Positions 7,301 through 13,870 of a DNA stretch of 26,329 nt are shown here, in pieces. A model generated the notes under the pieces. That model saw only the letters and a list, made by a program, of their open reading frames with translations. It had not been told where the DNA came from and did not search any database. The stretch is taken from positions 1 through 26,329 of the forward strand of contig JBDTRB010000051.1 in the NCBI GenBank assembly GCA_039931865.1. Direction: 5' to 3'. The translations under genes were made by a program, and so were the position numbers. Source of the DNA: JALYUA01 sp039931865. Lineage in GTDB: Bacteria > Acidobacteriota > Thermoanaerobaculia > UBA5066 > Gp7-AA6. Each line of letters opens with the position of its first letter. The first letter of the stretch is position 1.

Positions 7301-7762
7301 CTCCAGTTCGAACGGAAGGTCGCGAAACTGCAGCGCGCGGTCACCGGCGCGGTCGAGTCTGCGACCGAGGCGCGCAACCGCATCACGCACATCAAGCAGT
7401 CGCTTCTCGACACCCCCGGGAACACCGCCGCCCTCGGGACGGAGATCCGCTCGATGGACGTGCGGCTCGCGGACATCGAGGTCGCGCTGAAGGGCGACTC
7501 GGCACTCGCCGCGCACAACGAGCCCACGGCGCCGTCGATCGCCGATCGCGTCGAGTCCGTCGTCGGCACGCAATGGAACGCAACCTCGGCGCCGACAGCG
7601 ACGAGCGAGCAGGCGTATGCGTTCGCGGCCGCGGAATTCGCCGGCGAGCTCGAGAAGCTGCGGAAGCTAGTCAACGTCGATCTGAAGAAGGTCGAGGACG
7701 CGATGGAAACCTCGGGCTCCCCGTGGACGCCGGGCCGCGTTCCGTCCTGGCAGCCTGAGTGA
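4325..7762 (+). CDS. Secreted VPS10/BNR-repeat propeller protein, 1145 aa
   Basis: This is a large exported beta-propeller protein of the sortilin/VPS10-like family, often labelled glycosyl hydrolase without proof of such activity. A signal peptide (residues 1 to about 23) is followed by a Pro/Ala- and then Lys/Arg-rich low-complexity stretch to about residue 85. Propeller blades with Asp-box motifs run from about 95 to 790: SADGGVWRTVNGG, GVYRSEDGGASW, GVYKTTDGGKTW, ITEDGGATW-like blades, and the closing GRGFYILDD near 782. A fibronectin/FlgD-like segment follows at about 893-930 (PEGQVIRRLKAPVTAGMHRI). A coiled-coil-like helical region follows at about 988-1060. The start is GTG with GGGAGG four bases upstream. 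A paralogue of almost equal length lies at 13871-17275. The likely role is binding proteins or glycans outside the cytoplasmic membrane; the ligand is unknown. Confidence 0.88.
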   Translation: MKSTFRRGFALLFAIACSRLAAGQEPTPAPSPGPTPAASASGRQRGEGSDPVIRSRKEPSREEKSRDKTGKGANADKDAPKKGGFRSETFAGLELRSLGPALTSGRIVDIAVDPKNTHRWFVASADGGVWRTVNGGVTFTPVFDAEASHSIGCVAIDPKDPFVVWVGSGENNSQRVVGYGDGVYRSEDGGASWKNMGLKTSEHIGKIVVDPRDSNVVYVAAQGPLWGPGGERGVYKTTDGGKTWKSSLAISENTGATDIVMDPRDPDVLFAAAYQRRRHVYTLIDGGPESAIYKSVNAGGSWKKVTTGLPKEEMGRIGLAISPAAPDVVYAVIEAANKAGGFFRSGNRGETWEKRSEYVPGGPQYYNEIFADPKNPERVYSMDVWIQVTEDGGKTFHKLGEPSKHPDNHAMWIDPDLTDHLVVGCDGGMYETFDRAATWRFFANLPVTQFYRVSVDNASPIYNLFGGTQDNFSLGGPSRTSNIHGVSNADWFVTEGGDGFQSQIDPEDPNTVYAEAQYGVLTRFDRKTGESLVIQPQARPGEPPLRWNWDSPIIISPHSHTRLYFAAQRVFRSDDRGNTWKPVSPDLTRQLDRNRMKVMGRVWSSDAVAKNSSTSFYGNIVSLSESPLQEGLLYAATDDGLIQVTEDGGATWRKTSAVPGVPEFAYVSRVASSSHEKGTVYASFDNHKNADFKPYVVRSTDRGRSWSSIAGDLPARGTVWTVLEDPAQHDLLFIGTEFGLYFTRDQGRRWLKLTGGLPNVAVRDLAVQKREGDLAVATFGRGFYILDDLTPLRLSTADALERDAVLFPVRRPLVLMPSAPLGIRGKAFQGESWFTAPNPPFGAVFTYYLKDELKTLRKSRQDREKGLVKQGKDPDYPTAQDFRAEVREEEPTIVLTISDPEGQVIRRLKAPVTAGMHRIAWDLRYPPATPTSLKPPVSDPFSDPPSGPMVAPGRYTVTMETWVQGRATPVSEPQTFEARGAYEIPAADRSKLLQFERKVAKLQRAVTGAVESATEARNRITHIKQSLLDTPGNTAALGTEIRSMDVRLADIEVALKGDSALAAHNEPTAPSIADRVESVVGTQWNATSAPTATSEQAYAFAAAEFAGELEKLRKLVNVDLKKVEDAMETSGSPWTPGRVPSWQPE

Positions 7763-7823
7763 GCGGCTGTTGCACGGCCCGATCTGACCTCGGCTTCCCC
7801 GCCGACACCGCGGAGCATTGGAG

Positions 7824-8231
7824 ATGACCTGGCGGGCGGGCGCGCTCCCCGGAATCGTTCTGGGCCTCGTCGTCCTCGTCCTCATCCAGAAGTTCTGGTA
7901 CTTCGCGGGTTTTCCGGCGATCGCGTGCGGCTGCTGGGCGGCCGCGCGGGCGAGGGAGTTTCCGGTTCGCGCCGCAGAACGTGTCTCGGCGGCCGGGTTG
8001 GCCGGTCTCCTCGGTGCCGGAATCATGGAAATCGGCGGGACCATCGAAGGATTCGTCTCCTTCGACAAGGTGCTCGACAGCGGAGTGCTCGGGCTCTTCG
8101 CCATGGCGGGTCCGAGGGGGGTGCCGCTTGTGCTGCTGGCGCCTCTGACCCTGATCATCCTCGGCGCCGTTCTCGGCGGGCTGCTGGCCGCGGCCGTCGC
8201 GTCGGGATTCTTCCCGTCGGCGAGAGGATGA
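7824..8231 (+). CDS. Small integral membrane protein, 135 aa
   Basis: I cannot assign a family. The product is very hydrophobic, with likely membrane segments at about residues 8-27 (running on to about 43), 55-75, 87-97 and 99-127. The last contains the small-residue-rich LGAVLGGLLAAAVASG. I chose ATG 7824 because CGGAG at 7811-7815 is well spaced for it; a TTG at 7818 is also in frame. The gene sits between a secreted propeller protein and a kinase, all on the same strand. The gap to the previous gene is about 60 bases and contains no obvious signal. It could be a small accessory membrane protein for either neighbour, but that is a guess from position. Confidence 0.65.
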   Translation: MTWRAGALPGIVLGLVVLVLIQKFWYFAGFPAIACGCWAAARAREFPVRAAERVSAAGLAGLLGAGIMEIGGTIEGFVSFDKVLDSGVLGLFAMAGPRGVPLVLLAPLTLIILGAVLGGLLAAAVASGFFPSARG

Positions 8232-8256
8232 GGGAGCATCTCCTCCCGCATCAAGC

Positions 8257-8272
8257 GCTGTCAGCTGTCAGC
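8257..8272. repeat. AGCTGAC-type short repeat, left of kinase 1
   Basis: The 16 bases are built from two copies of GCTGTCA. Read on the other strand they share GCTGACAGCTGA with a longer run at 11060-11087 on the far side of the kinase gene, so the two runs are inverted relative to each other. Confidence 0.6.
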
Positions 8273-8290
8273 CTGAAAGTGCCGCCGATG

Positions 8291-8296
8291 TACCCT
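8291..8296 (+). promoter_or_regulatory. -10-like hexamer of kinase 1
   Basis: TACCCT preceded by TG, exactly eight bases before the TTG start at 8305. The same hexamer at the same distance precedes kinase 2, and no Shine-Dalgarno site is seen at either gene. Confidence 0.42.
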
Positions 8297-8304
8297 TGGT
8301 TCGT

Positions 8305-11034
8305 TTGGCTCTCACTCCAGGCTCGCGACTCGGTCCTTACGAGATCCTCGCGCCGATCGGCGCGGGAGGCATGGGCGAGGTGTACCGCGGCAAAGACACC
8401 CGCCTCGACCGGTCGGTCGCGATCAAGGTCCTCCCGTCGCATCTGTCCGAATCCGCCGAAGCGAGGCAGCGTCTGGACCGCGAGGCGCGCGCGATTTCAG
8501 CGCTTTCCCATCCGCACATCTGCGCGCTCCATGATGTCGGGCATCAGGACGGCATCGACTACCTCGTCATGGAGTACCTCGAGGGCGAGACGCTCCACGA
8601 CCGCCTGTCGAGAGGAGTGCCACCGCTCGACTGGACCCTGAAACGCGCGGTTGAAATCGCGCAGGCGCTCGACTGCGCACACCGGCAGGGCATCGTCCAC
8701 CGGGACCTGAAACCGGGCAATGTGATGCTGTCGAAGTCGGGCCTGAAGCTTCTCGACTTCGGCCTGGCACGGCGGCGGCCGCTTCGAACCGCGGGCAACG
8801 ACGGAACGGCCGGGAGCCACGAAACCGCCACGCAGGCGGACCTCACCGCCCTGGCGACGGAGATCGGTCCCATCACGGCCGAAGGGACGATCGTCGGCAC
8901 GTTCCAGTACATGTCCCCGGAGCAGATCGAAGGACGGGAGGCCGATGCCCGCAGCGACATCTTCGCCTTCGGGGCGGTCCTCTACGAGATGGCGACGGGC
9001 GTGAAAGCGTTCCGAGGGGGAAGCCAGGCGTCCCTGATTTCGGCGATCCTCCGCGACGATCCGCCGCCCATCTCGCAGGTCCAGCCCATGACTCCGCCCG
9101 CGCTCGAGCGGGTCGTCCGGACGTGTCTCGCGAAGAACCCGGACGAGCGCTGGCAGAACGCGCACGATCTGGCTTCGGAGCTCGAGTGGATCCGCCAGGA
9201 GGATTCCCATCCGAGCGCCTCTGTCTCGCTCGCCACGAAGACCCGCGCTCCCGGCTCCCGGCTTCTGCGCGGCGCGGTCCTCGCCGCGGTGGTGGCGGCC
9301 GCTTTCGCGGGCGGCTGGCTCGCTCGCCGTCCCGCGACAAAGGCAGTGTCTCTGCGCGCCTCGCTTCCAGCCCCCGAAGGCACGCGATTCGACCTGCTCG
9401 CGGGACCCGTCGCGATCTCCCCGGACGGAACGCGCCTCGCCTTCGCGGCGAGGTCGCTCGACGGAAAGACGTTTCTCTACGTGCGGGCTCTCGATGCCGA
9501 TTCCGCGCAGCTCCTCGCCGGCACCGAAGGGGCCTCCTGCCCGTTCTGGTCGCCCGACGGAAAGTCGATCGGCTATTCGACGGGCAACACGATGGCGGTG
9601 GTGCCGGCCGGAGGAGGAGTTCCCGAGAAGCTCGTGGACGTAATCCGCAGCCGGGTCGCAACCTGGGGAACCTCCGGCGTCATCCTGGCGGGTCGGGGAG
9701 GCCGCCAGTCGCTCGTCCGCTACTCGGTCGCGACCAGGGTCCTGTCTTCCGCGACAGAGTTCGGTCCGGACGAGATCGCTCACCAGTCGCCGCAGTTCCT
9801 CCCCGACGGCCGGCACTTCATCTACCTCGCGCGCCGGCTCGACAGAATCTCCCGAACGGTCACGAGCGAGATCCGCGTCGGGAACATCGACTCGAAGGAA
9901 AGCCGGACTCTCTTTCCCGCCGAATCCAACGCCCTCTACGCGCGCTCCGGTTACCTCCTCTTCGTCCGCCAGGGCGATCTGGTGGCGCGGCCGTTCGATG
10001 CGACCCGGCTCACGCTGTCGGGCGACCCGGTCGTCGTCGCCCGGCACGTCTCGACGACCCAGGACGACGCAACCGCGCTCGCGTCCATCTCGGAAACAGG
10101 AGTCCTTGCCTGGGCGGAGGGCGGGGCGATCGGACAAAGCCAGCTGGCCGTCTACGGACTCGATGGAAAGCGGCAGGCCGCTCTCGGCGATGTCGGGGAG
10201 ATCTGGACGCCGCGCCTTTCGAACGATGGCCGGCGCGTCGCCGCCGAGGTCATGGACCCCGCAAACGGCAACCGCGACATCTGGATCTACGATCTTTCCC
10301 GGCCGACTCTCCCGGTTCGCATGACCTTCGATCCCGGCGACATGGCGACGCCGGTGTGGTCCCCCGACGATTCCCGGATTGCGTATCTCCACGGCTCTGC
10401 CGCCGCAGAGCGGGGAAAGGTCCCCGAATGGTCCATCCGGATCAAGTCGGTTCGCGGTCAGGGCGCCGAGTCGAACGTTTACTCCGCGCCGACGACGAGT
10501 TATCTCACCGGGTGGTCCGCCGACGGCGCTCGCCTGCTCTTCAATCAGGGGGGAGGGAAGTCCCGGAACGACGTCTGGGGGCTCGAAGTTTCGAATCGCA
10601 AATCCGAGGTTCTCGTTCAGACGCCCGCCGAAGACCGCGACGGCACCTTATCGCCCGACGGCCGCTGGCTCGCCTACATGTCGAGCGAATCCGGTCGCTT
10701 CGAGATCTACGTTCAACCGTTCCCCGGGCCGGGAGGGAAGTGGCAGATCTCGAGCGCCGGCGGAAATCAGCCTGTGTGGGGGCGCGACGGCAAGGCCGTC
10801 TATTACGTGACTCTCGACGGGCGGCTGATGCGCGTTGCGGTCCGGACCGACCCGTCGTTCGAGACGGAGGAGCCGCATACGCTCTTCTCGCCGCGCATGC
10901 GCCGGACCCTGATCCCGCAGTACGCGGTCTTTCCGGACGGCGAGCGGCTCCTCATCAATTCTCTCGCCGCTCCTGACGTCGCCGACTCGATCCGCATCGT
11001 GCAGAACTGGACCGCGGCGCTCCCCGCCCGCTAG
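8305..11034 (+). CDS. Membrane Ser/Thr protein kinase with TolB-like propeller (kinase 1), about 909 aa
   Basis: This is a Hanks-type (PknB-like) kinase that should phosphorylate Ser/Thr on cytoplasmic proteins, with a sensor domain outside the membrane. The glycine loop is GAGGMGEV (19-26), the ATP-binding Lys is K41, the C-helix Glu is near 60, the catalytic loop is HRDLKPGN (132-139), then DFG (151-153) and MSPEQ (203-207). All key residues are present. A transmembrane helix lies at about 321-340. The rest is a TolB/WD40-like propeller with repeated SPDG motifs (ISPDGTRLAF, WSPDGKSIGY, LSPDGRWLAY) and ends in NWTAALPAR. I prefer TTG 8305, which yields MALTPGSRLGPYEI like its paralogues; an in-frame TTG at 8296 adds three residues. 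Kinase 2 follows on the same strand 86 bases downstream. Confidence 0.94.
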   Translation: MALTPGSRLGPYEILAPIGAGGMGEVYRGKDTRLDRSVAIKVLPSHLSESAEARQRLDREARAISALSHPHICALHDVGHQDGIDYLVMEYLEGETLHDRLSRGVPPLDWTLKRAVEIAQALDCAHRQGIVHRDLKPGNVMLSKSGLKLLDFGLARRRPLRTAGNDGTAGSHETATQADLTALATEIGPITAEGTIVGTFQYMSPEQIEGREADARSDIFAFGAVLYEMATGVKAFRGGSQASLISAILRDDPPPISQVQPMTPPALERVVRTCLAKNPDERWQNAHDLASELEWIRQEDSHPSASVSLATKTRAPGSRLLRGAVLAAVVAAAFAGGWLARRPATKAVSLRASLPAPEGTRFDLLAGPVAISPDGTRLAFAARSLDGKTFLYVRALDADSAQLLAGTEGASCPFWSPDGKSIGYSTGNTMAVVPAGGGVPEKLVDVIRSRVATWGTSGVILAGRGGRQSLVRYSVATRVLSSATEFGPDEIAHQSPQFLPDGRHFIYLARRLDRISRTVTSEIRVGNIDSKESRTLFPAESNALYARSGYLLFVRQGDLVARPFDATRLTLSGDPVVVARHVSTTQDDATALASISETGVLAWAEGGAIGQSQLAVYGLDGKRQAALGDVGEIWTPRLSNDGRRVAAEVMDPANGNRDIWIYDLSRPTLPVRMTFDPGDMATPVWSPDDSRIAYLHGSAAAERGKVPEWSIRIKSVRGQGAESNVYSAPTTSYLTGWSADGARLLFNQGGGKSRNDVWGLEVSNRKSEVLVQTPAEDRDGTLSPDGRWLAYMSSESGRFEIYVQPFPGPGGKWQISSAGGNQPVWGRDGKAVYYVTLDGRLMRVAVRTDPSFETEEPHTLFSPRMRRTLIPQYAVFPDGERLLINSLAAPDVADSIRIVQNWTAALPAR

Positions 11035-11059
11035 AACAAGGCCCCATCCGGCTGGCGCG

Positions 11060-11087
11060 AGCTGAGAGCTGACAGCTGAGCTGACGG
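11060..11087. repeat. AGCTGA-type short tandem repeat, right of kinase 1
   Basis: An imperfect run of AGCTGAG/AGCTGAC units in the gap between kinase 1 and kinase 2. It contains GCTGACAGCTGA (11068-11079), which appears as the reverse complement at 8257-8272. Such intergenic repeats can pair by recombination. Confidence 0.6.
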
Positions 11088-11106
11088 CTCCTCATCCCGG
11101 CCGTTG

Positions 11107-11112
11107 TACCCT
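11107..11112 (+). promoter_or_regulatory. -10-like hexamer of kinase 2
   Basis: TACCCT, again preceded by TG, with exactly eight bases to the TTG start at 11121. The intervening bases contain no purine-rich ribosome-binding site. Confidence 0.42.
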
Positions 11113-11120
11113 CTCTCACC

Positions 11121-13772
11121 TTGCCGCTCTCGACCGGTAGCCGCCTCGGACCCTACGAGATCCTCGCCCTGATCGGCGCGGGCGGAATGGGTGAGGTCTA
11201 CCGCGGGCGCGACACGCGGCTCGATCGCACGGTGGCGATCAAGGTCCTTCCGGAGCGCCTCTGGAGGGATGACGAGATGCGGCTGCGCTTCGAGAGGGAA
11301 GCGAAGACTGTTTCCCGGCTGTCGCACCCCCACATCTGCGCGGTGCACGACGTCGGACGCCACGAGTCCACCGACTACATCGTCATGGAATACCTGGAAG
11401 GCGAAACGCTCGCCGACCGGCTCTCGAGGGGAACGCTCTCCCTGTCGCTGGCGCTGCAATACGGGCGCGAGATGGCCGACGCTCTCGACGCCGCACATCG
11501 GCAGGGCATCGTGCACCGGGACCTGAAGCCCGCCAACGTGATGATCACCAAGGACGGGGTCAAGCTGCTCGATTTCGGCCTTGCGAAGGCGTTCTCCTCC
11601 ACAGCCTCGCCCGAAAGCGTCACGTTCGCGGAAACCGCGCAGAAGGATCTGACGCGCGAAGGGATCATCGTCGGGACCGTCCCGTACATGGCGCCGGAGC
11701 AGCTCGAGGGCAGGGAAGCCGACGCGCGGACGGACATCTTCGCGCTCGGCACCGTCCTCTACGAGATGACAACTGGCAGGAAGGCGTTCTCCGGCTCGAG
11801 TCGCGCGAGCCTCATGGCCGCGATCCTTCAGAGCGAGCCGGCGGCGGCATCCTCTTTCGGGTCCGCCGCGCCGCCGGCGCTCGATCGCCTGATCACGACC
11901 GCTCTCGCGAAGGATCCCGAGAAGAGATGGCAGAGCGCGCGCGACGTCGCCCTGCAGCTCGCCGCGATCGGGACGGCTGAGGAATCTCTGCCCGCCTCGA
12001 GAGGTACCGGCGGATCCGCCGCCTGGAAATGGGCGGCCGCTGCGTTGGCGATCGCGGTCATCGTCCTTTTTTTCGCCCGCGCGCGGACTTCGACCGAGTC
12101 GAATTCTTCGGCGATCCGCTTCCGGTTCGCTCCTCCCGAAGGAACCGCCTTCGCGGACTTTGGCGAATCGACCCCCATGGCTTTTTCGCCGGATGGGACG
12201 CACCTCGCGTTCGTGCTCGTCGGCGGCGGTCCGTCACGCATCTGGATGCGAAACGTTTCCGATATGGAACCGCACCCGATCGCGGGGACCGAGGGAGCCC
12301 GATCCGTGTTCTGGTCGCCCGACGGGGGGTCGATCGGATTCTTCGCGGACGAGAAGCTGAAACGTCTGGACCTTTCGGGAGGCACTCCCGTGACGGTCTG
12401 TGATCTCTCTCAAGGACTCACGGGCAGAAGAGCCGGGCGATCGGGGACCTGGAGCCCGAGCGGGGAAATTCTTTTCGCCGACGTACAGGGAGACGCGATT
12501 TATCGGGTGGCTTCCGCCGGCGGCCGGCCCGAGCCGCTCATCCGGCCGGACCCGAAACGATCCGAGACCAGGGTCGTCTGGCCCTGGTTTCTGCCCGACG
12601 GCTCCCGATTCCTCTACATGGTGAGGCTCCGGAACGGGCAGGGTGCCGTCATGCTGTTCGAGCCCGGTAAGACATCGCGGCCGCTGGTCGAGCTGCGGTC
12701 GATGGCTCAATACGTGGACCCCGGATTTCTGGTTTACGTCCGTGACGGCGCCCTGCTCGCCCAGCGGCTGGATGTTTCCGCGGGGAGCCTCACGGGCACC
12801 CCTTTCCCGCTCGCGCCGGAAGTCTCCTATTTCGCGTCCACGGGGGGCGCGGCGTTTGCCACGGGGCGCCGCGGGGAGCTCGCGTTTCGTGCGTCGGAGG
12901 ATCTCGATCGGCTCGTCTGGTTCGACCGGAGCGGCCGGCGGCTCGGGGTGATCGGCGCTCCCGGGAGCTACGAGGGACTCACCTTCTCGCCGGACGCGAA
13001 GCGGGTTCTCTTCTCTCGCGCCCGCAAAGCTATCGGGACATACGACCTCTGGCTGCTCGACCTCGACCGAAACGTCGAGACGGCGGTCACGACCGATCCG
13101 GACAGCGAGTTCGCGGGCGTTTGGCTGCCCGACGGGAAATCCATTCTCTACTCGGCCGTGCGGGAGGCGAGCCCGCAGCTCTTCCGGCACGATCTTGCGA
13201 CCGGCAGCGAGGCGGCGCTCCTGCCATCGCGCGGATTTCAGCAAGCGCTCGACGTCTCACCGGACGGTCAGACGATCATTTTCTCCGAGAGAGAAACAGG
13301 ACACGGCTTCGAGCTCTTCACGATGCCGCTTTCAGGGAGAGTCCCGCCGAGGAAGTTCTCGCCGCGGACGGAGAACGCCGAGCGAGCGCGGTTTTCGTCC
13401 GACGGAAAGGCGATTGCGTTTGTATCGTACGAAGCCGGCAGGCCCGAGGCTTACGTCGCTCCATTCGGGGTCGACGCGGAACGGACCCGCGTGTCGGTCG
13501 ACGGCGCCGAGTCTCTCTGCTGGAGTCGAGATGGAAAGGAGCTCCTCTATCTCGGTTCCGACAGACAGCTGATGGCGGCGCCGGTCCGGACCACGCCGAC
13601 CATCGAAGTCGGCCAGCCGGTCGCGCTTTTCCGGATTCCAGGAAACCAGGAGTGGCGGGAATTCGACGTAACGCCGGACGGCCGTATCCTGGCCATCATC
13701 GAAGAATCCGCAGGCAACGCTCAGCCCGCGACGGTGGCGATTCACTGGACGGCGGAGGTCCCGAAGCATTGA
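11121..13772 (+). CDS. Membrane Ser/Thr protein kinase with TolB-like propeller (kinase 2), 883 aa
   Basis: This is a paralogue of kinase 1 with the same layout. The kinase domain covers about residues 11-285: glycine loop GAGGMGEV (19-26), K41, HRDLKPAN (132-139), DFG (151-153) and MAPEQ (190-194). A membrane helix is at about 301-319 (AAAALAIAVIVLFFA). The extracytoplasmic propeller begins near 335 with FRFAPPEGTAF and carries FSPDGTHLAF, WSPDGGSIGF, FSPDAKRVLF, VSPDGQTIIF and FSSDGKAIAF blades. It ends in IHWTAEVPKH. The propeller differs more from kinases 1 and 3 than the kinase domain does, which suggests a different signal sensed by similar catalytic machinery. The TTG start gives MPLSTGSRLGPYEI, matching the paralogues. 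The second VPS10/BNR gene follows about 100 bases later. Confidence 0.94.
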   Translation: MPLSTGSRLGPYEILALIGAGGMGEVYRGRDTRLDRTVAIKVLPERLWRDDEMRLRFEREAKTVSRLSHPHICAVHDVGRHESTDYIVMEYLEGETLADRLSRGTLSLSLALQYGREMADALDAAHRQGIVHRDLKPANVMITKDGVKLLDFGLAKAFSSTASPESVTFAETAQKDLTREGIIVGTVPYMAPEQLEGREADARTDIFALGTVLYEMTTGRKAFSGSSRASLMAAILQSEPAAASSFGSAAPPALDRLITTALAKDPEKRWQSARDVALQLAAIGTAEESLPASRGTGGSAAWKWAAAALAIAVIVLFFARARTSTESNSSAIRFRFAPPEGTAFADFGESTPMAFSPDGTHLAFVLVGGGPSRIWMRNVSDMEPHPIAGTEGARSVFWSPDGGSIGFFADEKLKRLDLSGGTPVTVCDLSQGLTGRRAGRSGTWSPSGEILFADVQGDAIYRVASAGGRPEPLIRPDPKRSETRVVWPWFLPDGSRFLYMVRLRNGQGAVMLFEPGKTSRPLVELRSMAQYVDPGFLVYVRDGALLAQRLDVSAGSLTGTPFPLAPEVSYFASTGGAAFATGRRGELAFRASEDLDRLVWFDRSGRRLGVIGAPGSYEGLTFSPDAKRVLFSRARKAIGTYDLWLLDLDRNVETAVTTDPDSEFAGVWLPDGKSILYSAVREASPQLFRHDLATGSEAALLPSRGFQQALDVSPDGQTIIFSERETGHGFELFTMPLSGRVPPRKFSPRTENAERARFSSDGKAIAFVSYEAGRPEAYVAPFGVDAERTRVSVDGAESLCWSRDGKELLYLGSDRQLMAAPVRTTPTIEVGQPVALFRIPGNQEWREFDVTPDGRILAIIEESAGNAQPATVAIHWTAEVPKH

Positions 13773-13799
13773 GCTGTCGGCGGACCAGACGGCCTTGGA

Positions 13800-13805
13800 T
13801 ATCAT
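13800..13805 (+). promoter_or_regulatory. -10-like hexamer before the second VPS10/BNR gene
   Basis: TATCAT lies 65 bases before the ATG at 13871. The implied leader carries GGAAGGAG at 13854-13861, nine bases before the start. No convincing -35 box was found. Confidence 0.35.
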
Positions 13806-13870
13806 CCCCGAAAATTGACCGACACGGAACCGTGCGGCGCACCGCGCGCTTTCGGAAGGAGTGATCCGCG

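Noticed and set aside
4139..7573. A 1144-codon open frame opposite the first VPS10/BNR gene
   Set aside because: It is a GC-rich shadow: the composition is Arg/Val/Asp-biased, no domains are recognisable, and the plus strand has a signal peptide, Asp boxes and a ribosome-binding site.
8232..8247. A small hairpin (GGGAG/CTCCC) after the small membrane protein
   Set aside because: The stem is only five base pairs and has no T-run, too weak to call a terminator.
8497..10392. A 631-codon minus frame opposite kinase 1
   Set aside because: It is a frame kept open by GC-rich codon bias, with no domain or start signal.
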